Below, piece by piece: positions 40,465 to 52,310 of a stretch of DNA of 64,000 bases (position 1 is its first letter; the number at the start of each line of letters is the position of its first letter). The DNA is from Acarospora socialis. Taxonomy: Eukaryota; Ascomycota; Lecanoromycetes; Acarosporales; Acarosporaceae. The stretch spans positions 992,001 to 1,056,000 of the forward strand of contig JAMYGW020000005.1 of the NCBI GenBank assembly GCA_025617375.2, in the 5' to 3' direction. The translations under genes were made by a program, and so were the position numbers. The notes beneath the pieces were generated by a model, which did not search any database, was not told the DNA's origin, and worked only from the letters and a program-made list of their open reading frames with translations.

Positions 40465-43400
40465 CCTTAACCATGTGTGCCGCAGTTGTGCGTGCTATCG
40501 TAACATGATTGCATAATACAACCTATAACATTCCCAGCATCAGAAGAATCAGCTCTCCGTTCTAGATTCATATTGCTCTATATATTCCTCATCCTCTCAT
40601 ATCCTCCTCAGATAGACCTTGGTTGTATGGGGCCATATCACAATACAAAATAGGTCAACCGACATAGGTCTTCTCCCAGGATACCGACCAGTATTTCCTA
40701 CAGGAATATATAGTACCTAAGATAACTAACCATACGTAGTCTTACTCCATTATTCCCTACTACTCTACTTTGTACTGCGGCAGCCGTCAGGCATGAAACA
40801 TGCTGGCTGCTGCCACCTCATTCCCCACCTGCAACAACGTGAAGCCACAGTTTCCATATCTTATCGAACAGCAGCTAGATATCTGCGACGATGCATGCGA
40901 GCTTCTTTCATATTGGATACTATTCATGAAGGTAGCCTTCCCTTACAGAACTGGTGGGGATGAAATGGAAGGCCACGTCGACAGGAAAAGTGTGGTCCGT
41001 TAGGGCCAACACAACGTGGTCACAATGCGGTCCACAACCTTCATTCATCACCGAATCGCAATGATTTCCTCTCAACGGGAGTGAGTGCGTACAATGTAAC
41101 CATCGCAATCGGGTGCATACGAATGGACGATATCGTACGAGTCGAAAAGAACGATATGGCTCACATTTCGAGTCTGAGAGCTGCAACGGTACTTATCGAA
41201 CTGCAGAATCCTCGATTTGTGGCTGTCATGCACGTAAAGTGCTTGCATTGTAGCGACATTGGATGGAAGTACGGAGCATTCCAGTCATTCCTCGCGCATA
41301 TGCGGATGTGATGGTGATGCAGGCACACCGCAATCAAGCTGCAAACTGGTAGTAGAAGAGTCAGGGTCCATACTCCATAGTATCAATTTGTTGGGTATGT
41401 GAGGTCTGCAATGGGCCGCTTATGTGACGCCCCCGCTGGAAGATAGGCATCATGTCAAGCACATGGATCGCATTGTTGCTGCTGGTACGGGAGAATGCAG
41501 TTCTGTTATGTACGGTAAAGTAGCTTTGTGCAACTGTGCTTTCGCAAGTCCCAGTAGAAGTGGATGGTGAGGTAGGTAGTTGTGGTGACTTCGTTTGGAT
41601 GCTTACAGCTACCTATTCGAGGTGGATGGGAAGCTCTGGGAGGACACCACTCTGCTTCCCGCCTTGCTTTCTTCCTTCCATCCTTCGGCCATGAACTCCA
41701 ATCGTTTGCGACACACTGAACTCACATGATCAAACCCTCATGCGGGTCCAGCTCGGATGGCCATGTTCGCAACCACTGAGAGGCCAGTATCCAGTTTTCT
41801 GAAGAACACGGTAGACGGCGGCCACTGTCGGCTATGGACCATGGTTACACCTCGCAACCGCAGACATTGGATCACGGACCTTCCTATGCTGATCGACAAA
41901 TCACAGAAGATCGCGTTCATGTTGCCAGCTTTTCGAGAGGATTTAGCGAATGCTGATAGTGGATACGGTTACACGACTGGGTACTGTAGAAATTCCCGGA
42001 ACCGTGGGAGGAGATTTTAATGGAAAGTAACAGTATCAGCCGACCTCTATCAGTCGACCTCTGTCCAGTGTCGCCGAACTTGTCCCGAATCCAGGTAATC
42101 TGAGGAAATGTCGAACAGACTGTTACTCGATAACAGAGACTGCCTAGACCAGGCCAAGGGACCAAGTCAGCTGGGATACTTCATCTCCGCTTGTGCCGCC
42201 AAAGCACCTCATGGTTGGATGTCAAAGAACCTCGGACTCGGTATTGACATGAGGGGAAAAGGAAGTAGTGGAGGTAGACTTGACCAACAAGAACATGTGA
42301 ATAGCTTTTGGAGTGGATCTGATTCAGTTGACGGAACTCGACTCTTGATTGGCTGCGCGAAAGAATAAGTCTATTATCATTTACGACCAATCAGGCCTGA
42401 GAGTTCCGAGAATTTCATCGGGACGATAGAATGTCACTATTTGTCTATCTTGGGACAATTAAGGAGATATTCTTAGACATCCCTAACCAGACTGATACAA
42501 TTAACGGCTCAAGAGACGGATATTCCTTAAATGACTGCTGATGAGGAGCTACAAATCAAGGATAATTAAGGCGCTTACAGAAGTGTCCTAAATATGGCTT
42601 AAGAGCACAACAGGGCAGTAATCAACGGGAGGATGCAGACTCGTCACAGTCCATCCATGGGACCCTGCTACTCGTACCAGGGTAGTCATTTCTCCAGACT
42701 TTCTCACATGTGGGGGTGCCCGTCTCATTTTTGTCAGTGCACACGATCCGCCCCATGCAGCACTAACCGTCGACCTTGTTCGGTAGCGTGCAAAGATGGG
42801 ACAGCTGTAGCCAACCATCCGAGGTATCACTGAGCTTTGCGCATCCGACTGCATCTCATCACCAGCCATTCGTTGCTCTCGACCACCCTCCGAATACTTT
42901 TGGAGGGTCGCCTGATGTTACCACTCCGGAGCATTCGAGGCTGGATGTTCGCTGAGTTTCTCTACACTATCTCCATACGGACTGGTACAATAAAGTATCG
43001 CAGCCCAACGCTTCCCTCACATCACAGTTTGTGGCTGTTGATATGGGGTGAATCAAGACATCTGCCGGCCTGAAGTCAAAGATTTATAGAGCCGGTGCGA
43101 TTTTGGCCCATAAGTGGAGGGGAAGTCGACACTCCCGAATAAGAGCAGCTGGAGATGTTGCGCAATTCATAAGCCATTGAGCAATCCCTATGCTGGGCAT
43201 ATCATGGCACAAGCGTGTTACTCGTCCAAATACAGCTCCCCTAAAGAAAACACCAGAGGGGCCGATATCAGGTTTGCGACGGATCTCCTTTCTTGAGCGT
43301 CTGTGCTTCCGATAAATGTGTCTCTTACGCACTATTAATTTGCATCGGTTGCGAGAGGACCATGTCGGATGCGTCTATACTTGCGATTAGCCCTTAAGTG

Positions 43401-43655
43401 GTCGGATATCGTACATTAGTACGCAAAGCATGATCGTGCATTGTACTAATTAGCATCGTCTTCTCCGGCACGGACTACATGTCCTTCTTACCTAAGGTAC
43501 TGTACAACCAAGCTGTACGACGACGTTCACCCGCTGCCAGGACGATAAGTGTGTTGACGAGTCGGGTTAGAGAAGCCGATCACAATCGGGATGAGGGGGA
43601 GGAGACTTCATGGGGGGACAGCAAGAGCTTTCTTTTTTAGGATCCCGCTACTACT

Positions 43656-43697
43656 GTGTACTCGTACACATACCTAAGGTACTACGAGTACCTTAGG
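43656..43697. repeat. palindrome pair with CCTAAGGTAC hairpin
   Basis: A GTGTAC/GTACAC palindrome is followed by CCTAAGGTAC (43673-43682), a 5 bp loop and its exact reverse complement GTACCTTAGG (43688-43697). The same core occurs at 43489, 25411 and 53062. Confidence 0.85.
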
Positions 43698-44317
43698 CCC
43701 CTCAAGTCCGCCAATAAAGCTTGGGCTGCATGAGGCGCCTCGCAAAAATAGAGCTCCCTGACTGGTCACACAGCACGAATCGTTGGACGACACCTCCAAG
43801 TGTCACTTGCTTCTAGCCAATAAGCTCTTTTATGGGGCCCAATTGGAATGCAAGCGTTCAGTGGGTCCAATCGAAAAGGGACTGCCCGCTCAACGATCCC
43901 TACCTTAGCCCTGTCCACACCCACATATACCTTGTATCTTGTACCATGCCTACCGCACTCGGTCTCGTGGTGGGGCCCTCCCACTTTGCTGAGAGACAAA
44001 TTTAGAACCGTGGCGTTTTTGCCCGCTTTCCGCTTTCCGCCTTTTCTATTGTTGACTTATGTTATAACTAAGGTCCCTCATCTCCATCATCAAACCTTCA
44101 AAGGACTCAAGTTCGCAGACCGTGTTTATTGCTCCCTCCTTCCTCATCAACAGACATCGAAGCCAGCTGGTCTAGGCTTTGTGATCTACCTCACTGTAAT
44201 ATAATAGCAATCCGGTCTTGCTTTCCTGTCCTCCTTACTCCGATCGTTGCCTCGTGTTGATTGCGCTCGCTACACTCATTACCTACTTATCCGGCCCCAC
44301 GCACAGCTAACAGCACA

Positions 44318-46388
44318 ATGTCGACGATGCCAACCCAGGCATCGGCACCAAGCGGCAAGCCCACCGCCATGGTGGGCCCTAAACCATCACCTCCCAAACC
44401 GAGTTCGAAAATGCACAGGCGATCGCGGTCAGGTGCGGATGCCCATGTCCTTATCTCTGCGCAGTACCGCCGACTAACGTGGCGCTTCAGGTTGTTTCAC
44501 TTGCCGGCTGCGAAGGAAGAAGTGCGACGAAGGCAAGCCGGCGTGCAAGGCCTGCAAGCACTTAGGGCTAAAGTGCGAGTACAAGAGGCCGATGTGGTGG
44601 AGCAACAACGAACAACGCAAGCAGCAGAAGGAACACATCAAGACCATCATCAAGCGCACGAAGCTTTCCGAGAAGACGTCGCAGATGGTTTCGATGGGTA
44701 TCAACACCCCACCTGGCCTGTCACACTCTCTACCGACGTCGGACACCTACTCAGAGGCTATGGCTCACACGCGTGCTGTGTCGGTAGATTCGCAATACTC
44801 ACTGGATTACGATTTCAATCAGGTCCCAGTCACGGAAACTTATGATGGCTATCCTCCGCAACTGCTCACGCCACATTATACTCAGCCTCCGCCGTTCAAT
44901 CCATATCCTGCCGCTCCTTACGAGGTTGACATAAAGACCGAGCGACAGATGTACGTTAATGATGTTCCCACAAGGAGAGACTCTTCCATATCGACTTTCA
45001 GCACCTTCCAACCGCCACCGCCCCATGCGACGCTGCCTTCATTTCCCGGAGATAACTGGATTCAGGACGATGTCTATGGCAGCAGAGTGGACTCGTTCAA
45101 CGGGGAGGAGGGGTTGGACTTCAACTTCTTTGACTTCTCCCATGGCGCACCGCATACAACACAACAGGCTGTTGTCCAGGTAGACGACTACGATCGGCCG
45201 CTGCTGGACCATTTCGTCGACAATGTGCTGCGGCTAATCTTTCCCATCCTGGAGGTCAACCAGCATGGATCTGCGCGGTCGGAGGTCATCCTACCGGCAT
45301 TGGAGTCGAACAGATGCTACTTGCATTGTTGTCTCAGTATCTCCGCAATACATCTAAAAGCCACCGAGCGGCTCCAGGGCGAACAGATCGACAACGACAT
45401 CATGCGGCACCGCTATGCGACCATCTCCGCGCTCTGTGAAGCTCTCAACCGTGATACCGATCATCAGCAGATCCTCGAGGCTACCCTGGGCATGATTTTC
45501 TTCCAGTGCTCCGTTGGCCGGCCGGATGATATTCTGCCGGATATTGCGTGGCATCAACATTTCCAGGCCGCTTCGAGTTTAGTACGAAAGCTGGAATTGC
45601 CGCATGCCATGGTCCGAGTGAACAACTCGCAGATGCATCCGCCATTCAACATGACCCTCGCATCCTGGATTGATATTCTTGGCGCGACCATGCTTGGCCG
45701 AGCGCCGCACTTTGCAGACACATACCGGGAGAAGCATCTCAGCGCGTCGACATCTGGTCTCTGTGAGCTGATGGGTTGTGAAGACCGAATGATGTACCTG
45801 ATCTCTGAAATCGCATGCCTCGATGCACTCAAGATCGAAGGCACTGTCGATGACACCCAACTTTGCACTCACATCACCCTTCTCGCACAGCAGATCGATC
45901 ACACCGAGCCTCCACCAGGCACTGTCGATTACGCCTACTCCACGACCGGCGCCATCCGCCCAAGACAACTTTCAAGAAACATGACAGCTATCTTCCGCCT
46001 CGCCGCGCGCATCTATCTTTGTAGTCTTGTGCCGACCTTTGAGCGCACCCAAGACAGCATGATCGCTTTGATCTCCCGGCTCACAGAAGTTCTCGATTTC
46101 ATCCCTGCGGGCCCAGACGGCTTCGACCGTTCTCTCGTGTGGCCCTTGCTGATTGCCGGCTCTGTCAGCACACCCACTTCCTCGTTCCGCCAGGTGTTTG
46201 CTGAACGTGTGGAACGTCTTGGCGAGCAGGCTGAGTTTGGAAGCTTCGGCCGCATGGTCCGCCTGCTTCAGGAAGTATGGCGCCAAGCGGACGCCGCTGC
46301 GACTGTGGAAGAAGGTAGCGAAAAAAGGCAGAACGTCCACTGGCGGGACGTGATGCGGCAGAAAGGCTGGGACTTCCTGTTGATATGA
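44318..46388 (+). CDS. Zn2Cys6 fungal transcription factor
   Basis: A binuclear-cluster DNA-binding regulator of unknown target. Exon 1 is 44318-44432 and exon 2 is 44491-46388, with a 58 bp intron (GTGCGG, branch GACTAACG, TTCAG), giving 670 residues. The cluster is C-x2-C-x6-C-x6-C-x2-C-x6-C at residues 40-67 (CFTCRLRRKKCDEG, then CKACKHLGLKC); the intron falls just before its first Cys. A basic linker follows (KQQKEHIKTIIKRTKLSEKTS). A Tyr/Pro-rich middle part covers about 130-260. From about 290 on, a helical region (HFVDNVLRLIFPILEVNQHG.., LHCCLSISAIHLK, LEATLGMIFFQCSVG) fits the Fungal_trans_2 type regulatory domain. It lies 1 kb upstream of hxB on the same strand; a regulatory link is not shown. 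Confidence 0.88.
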
Positions 46389-47396
46389 CGCGCTGGATCT
46401 TGATGATCTTCAGACGCTCTCAACGATAATAGGAGGTCATTTGACCTATAATAATTCTGCCACCATGCATCCTGGTCTGTCTGCTTTTCGCAACCTCACA
46501 TGTTGCAGCGCAGCATGGCGATGGCTTCGAGCGCGTTCCTATTAGGGGAGCCGGGTAGACGGAACTTCATCGATGCAGCGCCTTCACCCGTCACTCTCAC
46601 CTTTCACAACATCGATTCTATCTTTATCTACATCGCGGAGCGGCATCGTCACTATTATGAGGGCATAAGCGGCGTTCTTTACACATCTTCCGGAAGGGTG
46701 GCTGGTATCACGACTTTCCATTACTAGAAGATTTCAGCCGAGCAATCGATCGCTTCCTGACATCAGGAATGTGCACAGTGCGGCTCGGACCGCCACGAAC
46801 TATCCGTTCTGTACATATCGCAGTCATCGGCGTTTTCAGGGATACCACGGGTGGGTCATTATCACTTTACGACGTTATGACTTGCCCAGGTCCAAAGAGG
46901 CCTCTATGGGCGCCCTGCATGGGCCTTATGTAATTTATCTATAGCATCGTCTGAGGACGGTCGAAAGGGCATGGCAGCTGATGCTCCAGCCGCGGAATTA
47001 AGATTCTTCGGACTACTTTATATCCTGATGTCTTAGAGATTTGTAGCCTTATCATAGCACTGCCACTGCAATGAATGAACGTCCTCGTCCACCTAGAACA
47101 ATATCTTTAACGCCCTAAGATCAATTTAGATATCTTCTGCGCGGAAATCAAGAGCTTATTGTCACCTTCCCACACTGATCAGGTACAGATCGGTTGATGA
47201 CGTAGCGGCTTCTATGTTCGAAGTCGGAAAGCGTCGCGGCGGTCTCTAAACACCACCACAACCCTACTTAGTTAACCTTGTACTAAGAGAATCACTGCTC
47301 TGAAGCCCTCAGATGAAGCTACTAGTTTTTCCGCTTGGGAACTGGTCTCTGAGGCCTCCTTGAAGCATTGCTGAGGCCAGTAGCTGTTTGACAGCT
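46389..47396. other. intergenic, no gene recognised
   Basis: Transcription-factor 3' side and hxB promoter, AT-richer than its neighbours. Small open frame 46500-46727 is not supported. Confidence 0.45.
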
Positions 47397-49989
47397 ATGG
47401 CAGAGGACGGTCGTGCCATGTCAGGCTACAACGCAAACGTCGATGCGTTTAGGGAAGAAGAGTATCCGATGCTCAGGGGTACAAGACTCGTCGCTCTCCG
47501 CCTGCAAATGCACGTAGCTTAGGTTAACTAACTCATACTTTGTAGATCATGTCTACCTCGAACATGCCGGCACAACGCTCTATGCGAAGTCACTCATCGA
47601 GCGATTCTCGAAGGATATGACATCCAATCTTCTTGGTAATCCACACTCGGCTGCATCTTACTCACAGCAGTCAACCAGGCAGATCGAGGATATAAGACTG
47701 CGAGTTCTGCTCTTCTTCAACGCGGATCCGGAGGAGTTTGAGGTGATTTTCGTCGCGAATGCTACGGCCGGAATCAAGCTGGTCATGGAGGCATTCAGAG
47801 ATCATGAATCTGGATATTGGTACGGATATCATAAAGATTCGCATACGAGCCTGGTCGGTGTCCGTGAGAACGCGACGGCGGGACAGAGATGCTTTCAATC
47901 AGATGCTGAAGTCGATCGCTGGCTATCTGGCGTCGATCTTGCCCTAGAGGCCAGCACAGAAACGAGGTTCCGTCTTTTTGCATACCCTGCCCAGTCAAAT
48001 ATGAACGGACGTCGATTGCCACTTGGCTGGCCTGGCAAGATCCGGTCCTCCAAGCTCGCCGAACACCGTAACATATACTCTTTACTTGATGCCGCGGCGC
48101 TGGTCTCTACGTCGCCCTTGAACTTGGGTGAACCAGACAAGTCGCCCGACTTCACGGTGCTCAGCTTCTACAAGATCTTCGGCTTCCCCGATCTTGGAGC
48201 ATTGATCGTTCGAAAGGAAGCCGCCCCAATCCTACGTCGGCGGAGGTACTTCGGAGGAGGGACAGTAGAAGTGGTGACCTGCATGAAAGAACCATGGCAC
48301 ATACGAAAAGAAGGCCCTCTCCATGAACAAATGGAGGATGGTACGCTGCCATTCCATAATATAATCGCCCTTGATGGAGCGCTGGATGTGCACAAAAGGC
48401 TCTATGGGTCTATGGCAAAAATCTCACAGCATGTGATGGCTCTTACGCGAGAACTGCTTAGAGCTCTGTTGTCATTTCGGCATGGGAACGGGAGTGTCGT
48501 GTGCCAGATATACAATGATCCAGCGTCGTACTTCAACAACCAAGAAAGACAAGGCCCCGTTATTGCTTTCAATCTTCGCACCAGCCATGGGACATGGGTG
48601 AGTCTCGCTGAGGTGGGAAAACTCGCGAATATCAGGAACATTCACCTAAGGACTGGAGGGCTCTGCAATCCAGGCGGGGTAGCTTCGGCTTTGAGCCTCA
48701 CTCCGCAGGATATGATCCGCAACTTCTCCGCAGGTCAGCGCTGTGGCAATGAGAATGACATCCTAGAAGGAAGGCCCAGTGGTATGATCAGAGTCAGTCT
48801 TGGAGCCATGAGCAATATGCACGATGTCAATGCTTTCGTTGCCTTTATAAAGGAGTTCTTTGTGGAAATCGATTCAATGTCAATGAAGCCTGCTTTCTCC
48901 CAATCCCGAGATGAAGAATTGTTCGTCGAAAGTCTGACAATATATCCCATCAAGAGCTGCGGTGGTTGGAAGATCCCGCCAGGAACTCCGTGGGCTATTG
49001 GAAGAAAGGGCTTGGCGTGGGATAGAGAATGGTGCCTGGTTCATCAAGGAACTGGGTCCGCACTCAATCAGAAACGCTATCCACAGATGGCTTTACTTCG
49101 CCCTGAGATTAACCTTGAGCAGGGACTGCTAACAGTACATCTTCGTGATTCTGTATCACAAGCACAAATTGACAAACTTCATATTCCACTTGCGGCCGAT
49201 CTTGCAACGATGCCAGGCAGTTTCGAGCACGTGGATGCCTTCAAATCACAAAATTCACAGGTTTGCGGAGATATCATCAAGACTCAGATATACTTTTGCT
49301 CTGAGGTTTCCGAGTTCTTTAGTCGCGCCATTGGTGTGCAGTGCCATCTGGCAAGGTTACATGTGCAAGACAACGGAGGACCCCAGCGACTTTCTAAAGT
49401 TCATCTACAGATGCATCAGACGACTGACCACAAAATCAAGATCCCCGGAGCTTTCCCATGCCGGTCAGACATAGAGTCTATCATTGAGACGGCAATCTTT
49501 CTATCAAATGAGAGTCCAATACTGACTGTATCGAGGTCTAGTTTAGATCACCTTAACGAACAGATCCTGGCCACCGGCGGCAAGGCCGTCCAGGCAGAAG
49601 TATTTAGAGCAAATATTGTTATTGCGTCGAAATCAGCGTCCATATCCGGTAATAGGCAGCCATACGTTGAGGACAGGTGGCGGTATCTACGAATTGGCCA
49701 GGAGTACTTTCAGATCATGGGTTCCTGTCGGCGCTGTCAGATGGTATGCATCGACCAGAACACCGCCGAGAGGAACGAAGAGCCGTTTGTGACGCTGGCA
49801 AAGACGCGCCGATTTGACGGCAAAGTATTCTTCGGGCAGCATACCCGCCACCTGCCACACCATGACTCTATCTCCACAACTGCGGGAAGCTCGACGATCC
49901 GGGTTGGCGATCCTGTGCGAGCATTTGCAGAGGGCCACGAGACTTTCGACGTGCAATTGCGCGCTTGTTGGGATACTCGGGTCGTCTAG
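47397..49989 (+). CDS. hxB: molybdenum cofactor sulfurase HxB
   Basis: HxB inserts the terminal sulfur into the molybdenum cofactor of xanthine dehydrogenase and related hydroxylases, drawing sulfur from L-cysteine. Exon 1 is 47397-47478 and exon 2 is 47546-49989, with a 67 bp intron (GTACAA..branch CTAAC..GTAG), giving 841 residues, the normal length. The NifS-like PLP domain covers about 1-460 (HAGTTLYAKSLI, GNPHSAASYSQQ, IFVANATAGIKLVMEAF), with the PLP lysine in DFTVLSFYKIFGFPDLGALIV near residue 236. RTGGLCNPGGVA holds the catalytic cysteine region. MOSC-N starts near 489 (LTIYPIKSCGGWKI) and the MOSC domain ends with GSCRRCQMVCIDQNT near 752 and a C-terminal GDPVRAF block. The exon 1 join reads EEYPMLRDHVYLEHAGTT. 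Confidence 0.93.
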
Positions 49990-51659
49990 GCATAATAACT
50001 GTTTTTGAGTAGCATACCGTGGCGTTCGTGTTACCCGTTCGAGACCTTGCACTGCTAGGTTTTCTCTGTCGGGGACATCGAAGGTACTCGAGACATATGT
50101 GGAACCGCCATGTCTTTGCGTACGAAGTACTGGACGTCCGATGCTGTTCGAGCTTCGCATGAATTTCGGCATCAACTGTACCATAGTACTGTCAAAGTAT
50201 TCCCGCAATGTCTCATGGCAGCAGGGGCAGTCCCATTGGCCACGACTGAATTGAAATCAAAACAAATAAAGCAATGAGGCGCGTTCTATATTGTCGGTAT
50301 CAGCTTGTGCAGAATCTGGTCTTCTGAGTCGATGAGCCAGTTAACTGCGAGTAGACGCCCGCTTCCACCTTCGGTGCGGGACGCCGGTAGAGCCGCTGGC
50401 TTCAGATGACGCGCGCTCTGTGCAACGGAGAAGAGTAGAATACCTACGAGCCTTCCATTTCGACAGCTTCCTCGTCGGCGATCCTTCGTGTATCTTATTC
50501 AGTCAAATTGACTGTTTCGTCGGTAATAGATCTCTATTGTTGATCTGAAGCCGCGCGGTGATTTTGCATCCTGAGCGGCTGGACAACAGCGCCGCCGAGA
50601 TAATATATAAATGCAATGGTAACGTTAACAATTATTTCTCTTCTCCATGTTACACTGAACAAGGCCTGCGCTCCCTTCTTTCACTCGGATTATTGCCCAC
50701 GAGAGACCTTGGCTCCGGCTTGAGTCCCTCGACCACATTCCTTCTTCGTGCTTTGGACCGACCACCCAACAGGGGGAGTCCAAACCACCCCTATCGTTAC
50801 AGATTGACAGGACCATACAGGTACGATATGTCCTCTTGGGAAGCCGTAGTTGACGCCTTACCCAGAGCGAGTACGAACTAAAGGTCCAACCAACCAACAA
50901 CACTGACAAAGTGACCCAAGCAGTGTCGGGGCCTAACTTTGGCAACCACGAACTGCGACCTCCTTTGGGTCGAATCAGCAGCCAGATCTTGTGCATCGTT
51001 GGCTCGAAAGTGGCTCGCTCGCTCGAACCCAGCTGCAAGGACCAGCAGCAAGTCACACCTCTCTCCTTCGAGGCATCTTATTCGCCAGTTACCACCGTAT
51101 ATATTTGTCGACCAATCGCCTTCAATCCTGCCCCTCATCATTATTATCCCTTCCGTCTCGCTTGTTCAAACCAAAACTTTCGGGAGACCGCCCCTCCATC
51201 TTCGGCTGCACTAGCCTCTGTTACTAAACTGGGACTCGAATCCCACGCCGCCGTAACTAAACCAACACGACAACAATAATATTTTGTTTGAGGATTATAG
51301 CGAAGCTTCCTACCTTACCGTACTACTGCAGCACGGCACCTGGACTTACCTGCGGGTGAGCTACGCGCCCACCGGGTGTATACATAGCTCGCTCTGGGCT
51401 TTTGTTGCTAAATCTTGCTCTGAGCTGGCCTCACCGCAAGCCAAAGAGGTATGCGCCCAACTTTTACCTTTACGGGGCTCATACCATTCCCTTCCTTAAA
51501 ACACTTTCCCATCCCACCGTCCTCCTCTCCTGCTGTTGTGCCTACCACGGCTTACCTACCTAGTGCTTGTAGGCGTCACCGTCACTTGATCTCTCCGAGT
51601 CATTCATTTGACACTTCGGTCACTCATTCTTCAAGGTCGCCGTCCGTCCGCCCAACATC
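49990..51659. other. intergenic with long leader candidate
   Basis: Contains a TATA-like AATATATAA near 50,600 and pyrimidine-rich tracts at about 51,480-51,650 just before the next ATG. This suggests a long promoter and 5' UTR for the downstream gene. Short frames here (such as 50911-51279) have no support. Confidence 0.4.
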
Positions 51660-52310
51660 ATGCCTTCCAAAGCTGCAAACAAAGTCAAGCCGGAGCTACC
51701 TGCTCTCAAGACTCCGGTGTCAGCTACCCTTCCTTCCGAACTCCCTCGAAGCCCTGTGCCAGGCTGGACCAACGTGATCAAGCTCGAGGATGATGTCAAG
51801 ACGCCCATCACTCCTCCGACAGCATACACCGAGTTCCTCAAAGCTCTGTCACCCGCCGTGTCGAGTCCCGCCACCGGCATGAGCTTCGGTGCCGAAAGGT
51901 ACTCTGGCAAGTCGACTCCCACGTCGCAACCCTCGACAGCGAGCAGCGGTTGCTCCTGCAACTGCGAGAACCACAAGTCGCCCACCTTCACGGTGCCGCC
52001 ATCACCCTTCCTCAACCCCAAATCGGCGCGGACCCCTACCGGTCTGCGACGGCTGCGCATCCCACAATCTCCCGTTTACTCTCCCGCCACCGACTCTCCT
52101 CTCAGTGCCGCTATCCGTTCCCCTTTCTCGCCCACGCACTGGGCCACGGCCGGCAAGACTCAATACTTCGACGCTCCTCGCAGCGGATGTCACCGACCCG
52201 TGAGCGTCAAGCAAGTCGTCACCCGCACCGTTACATACACGCGCACACCACTGGAGCCGGCGCCGAGGGGTAAGCGGAGGAGAGTCGGATGCACCTCTGC
52301 GACGACCTGA
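51660..52310 (+). CDS. conserved Pro/Ser-rich fungal protein, function unknown
   Basis: A 216-residue single-exon protein that I recall as a conserved hypothetical of filamentous ascomycetes; no function is known to me. The best conserved part is VPGWTNVIKLEDDVKTPITPP followed by TAYTEFLKALSP. In the middle is a short Cys cluster, SGCSCNCENHKSP, and then many S/T-P dipeptides (SPFLNP, SPVYSP, SPFSPTHW), which are possible proline-directed kinase sites. The C-terminus is basic (PRGKRRRVGC), a candidate nuclear signal. No membrane segment or signal peptide. It has an unusually large 5' intergenic space (1.67 kb) and a large 3' one (1.9 kb). Confidence 0.72.
   Translation: MPSKAANKVKPELPALKTPVSATLPSELPRSPVPGWTNVIKLEDDVKTPITPPTAYTEFLKALSPAVSSPATGMSFGAERYSGKSTPTSQPSTASSGCSCNCENHKSPTFTVPPSPFLNPKSARTPTGLRRLRIPQSPVYSPATDSPLSAAIRSPFSPTHWATAGKTQYFDAPRSGCHRPVSVKQVVTRTVTYTRTPLEPAPRGKRRRVGCTSATT

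Larger units (their letters stand above)
39773..44317. other. gene-poor 4.5 kb region
   Basis: The longest gene-free stretch of the window. Many short frames, none with a domain, codon bias or splice-joined continuity. It holds an AGCA microsatellite (40428-40463), two TACCTAAGGTA palindromes (43489-43499, 43671-43681), and a small hairpin GTCAC..GTGAC at about 40270. I could not identify transposase or reverse transcriptase remnants. The right end is the promoter of the Zn2Cys6 gene, pyrimidine-rich near 44,040-44,250. Confidence 0.5.

Noticed and set aside
39773-44317. Relic of a retrotransposon or Tc1-type element
   Set aside because: No reverse transcriptase, integrase or transposase motif and no terminal repeat pair could be found by eye.
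44318-49989. Regulator-target pair of the Zn2Cys6 factor and hxB
   Set aside because: Only adjacency supports it; the known purine regulator UaY cannot be identified with this protein from the sequence.
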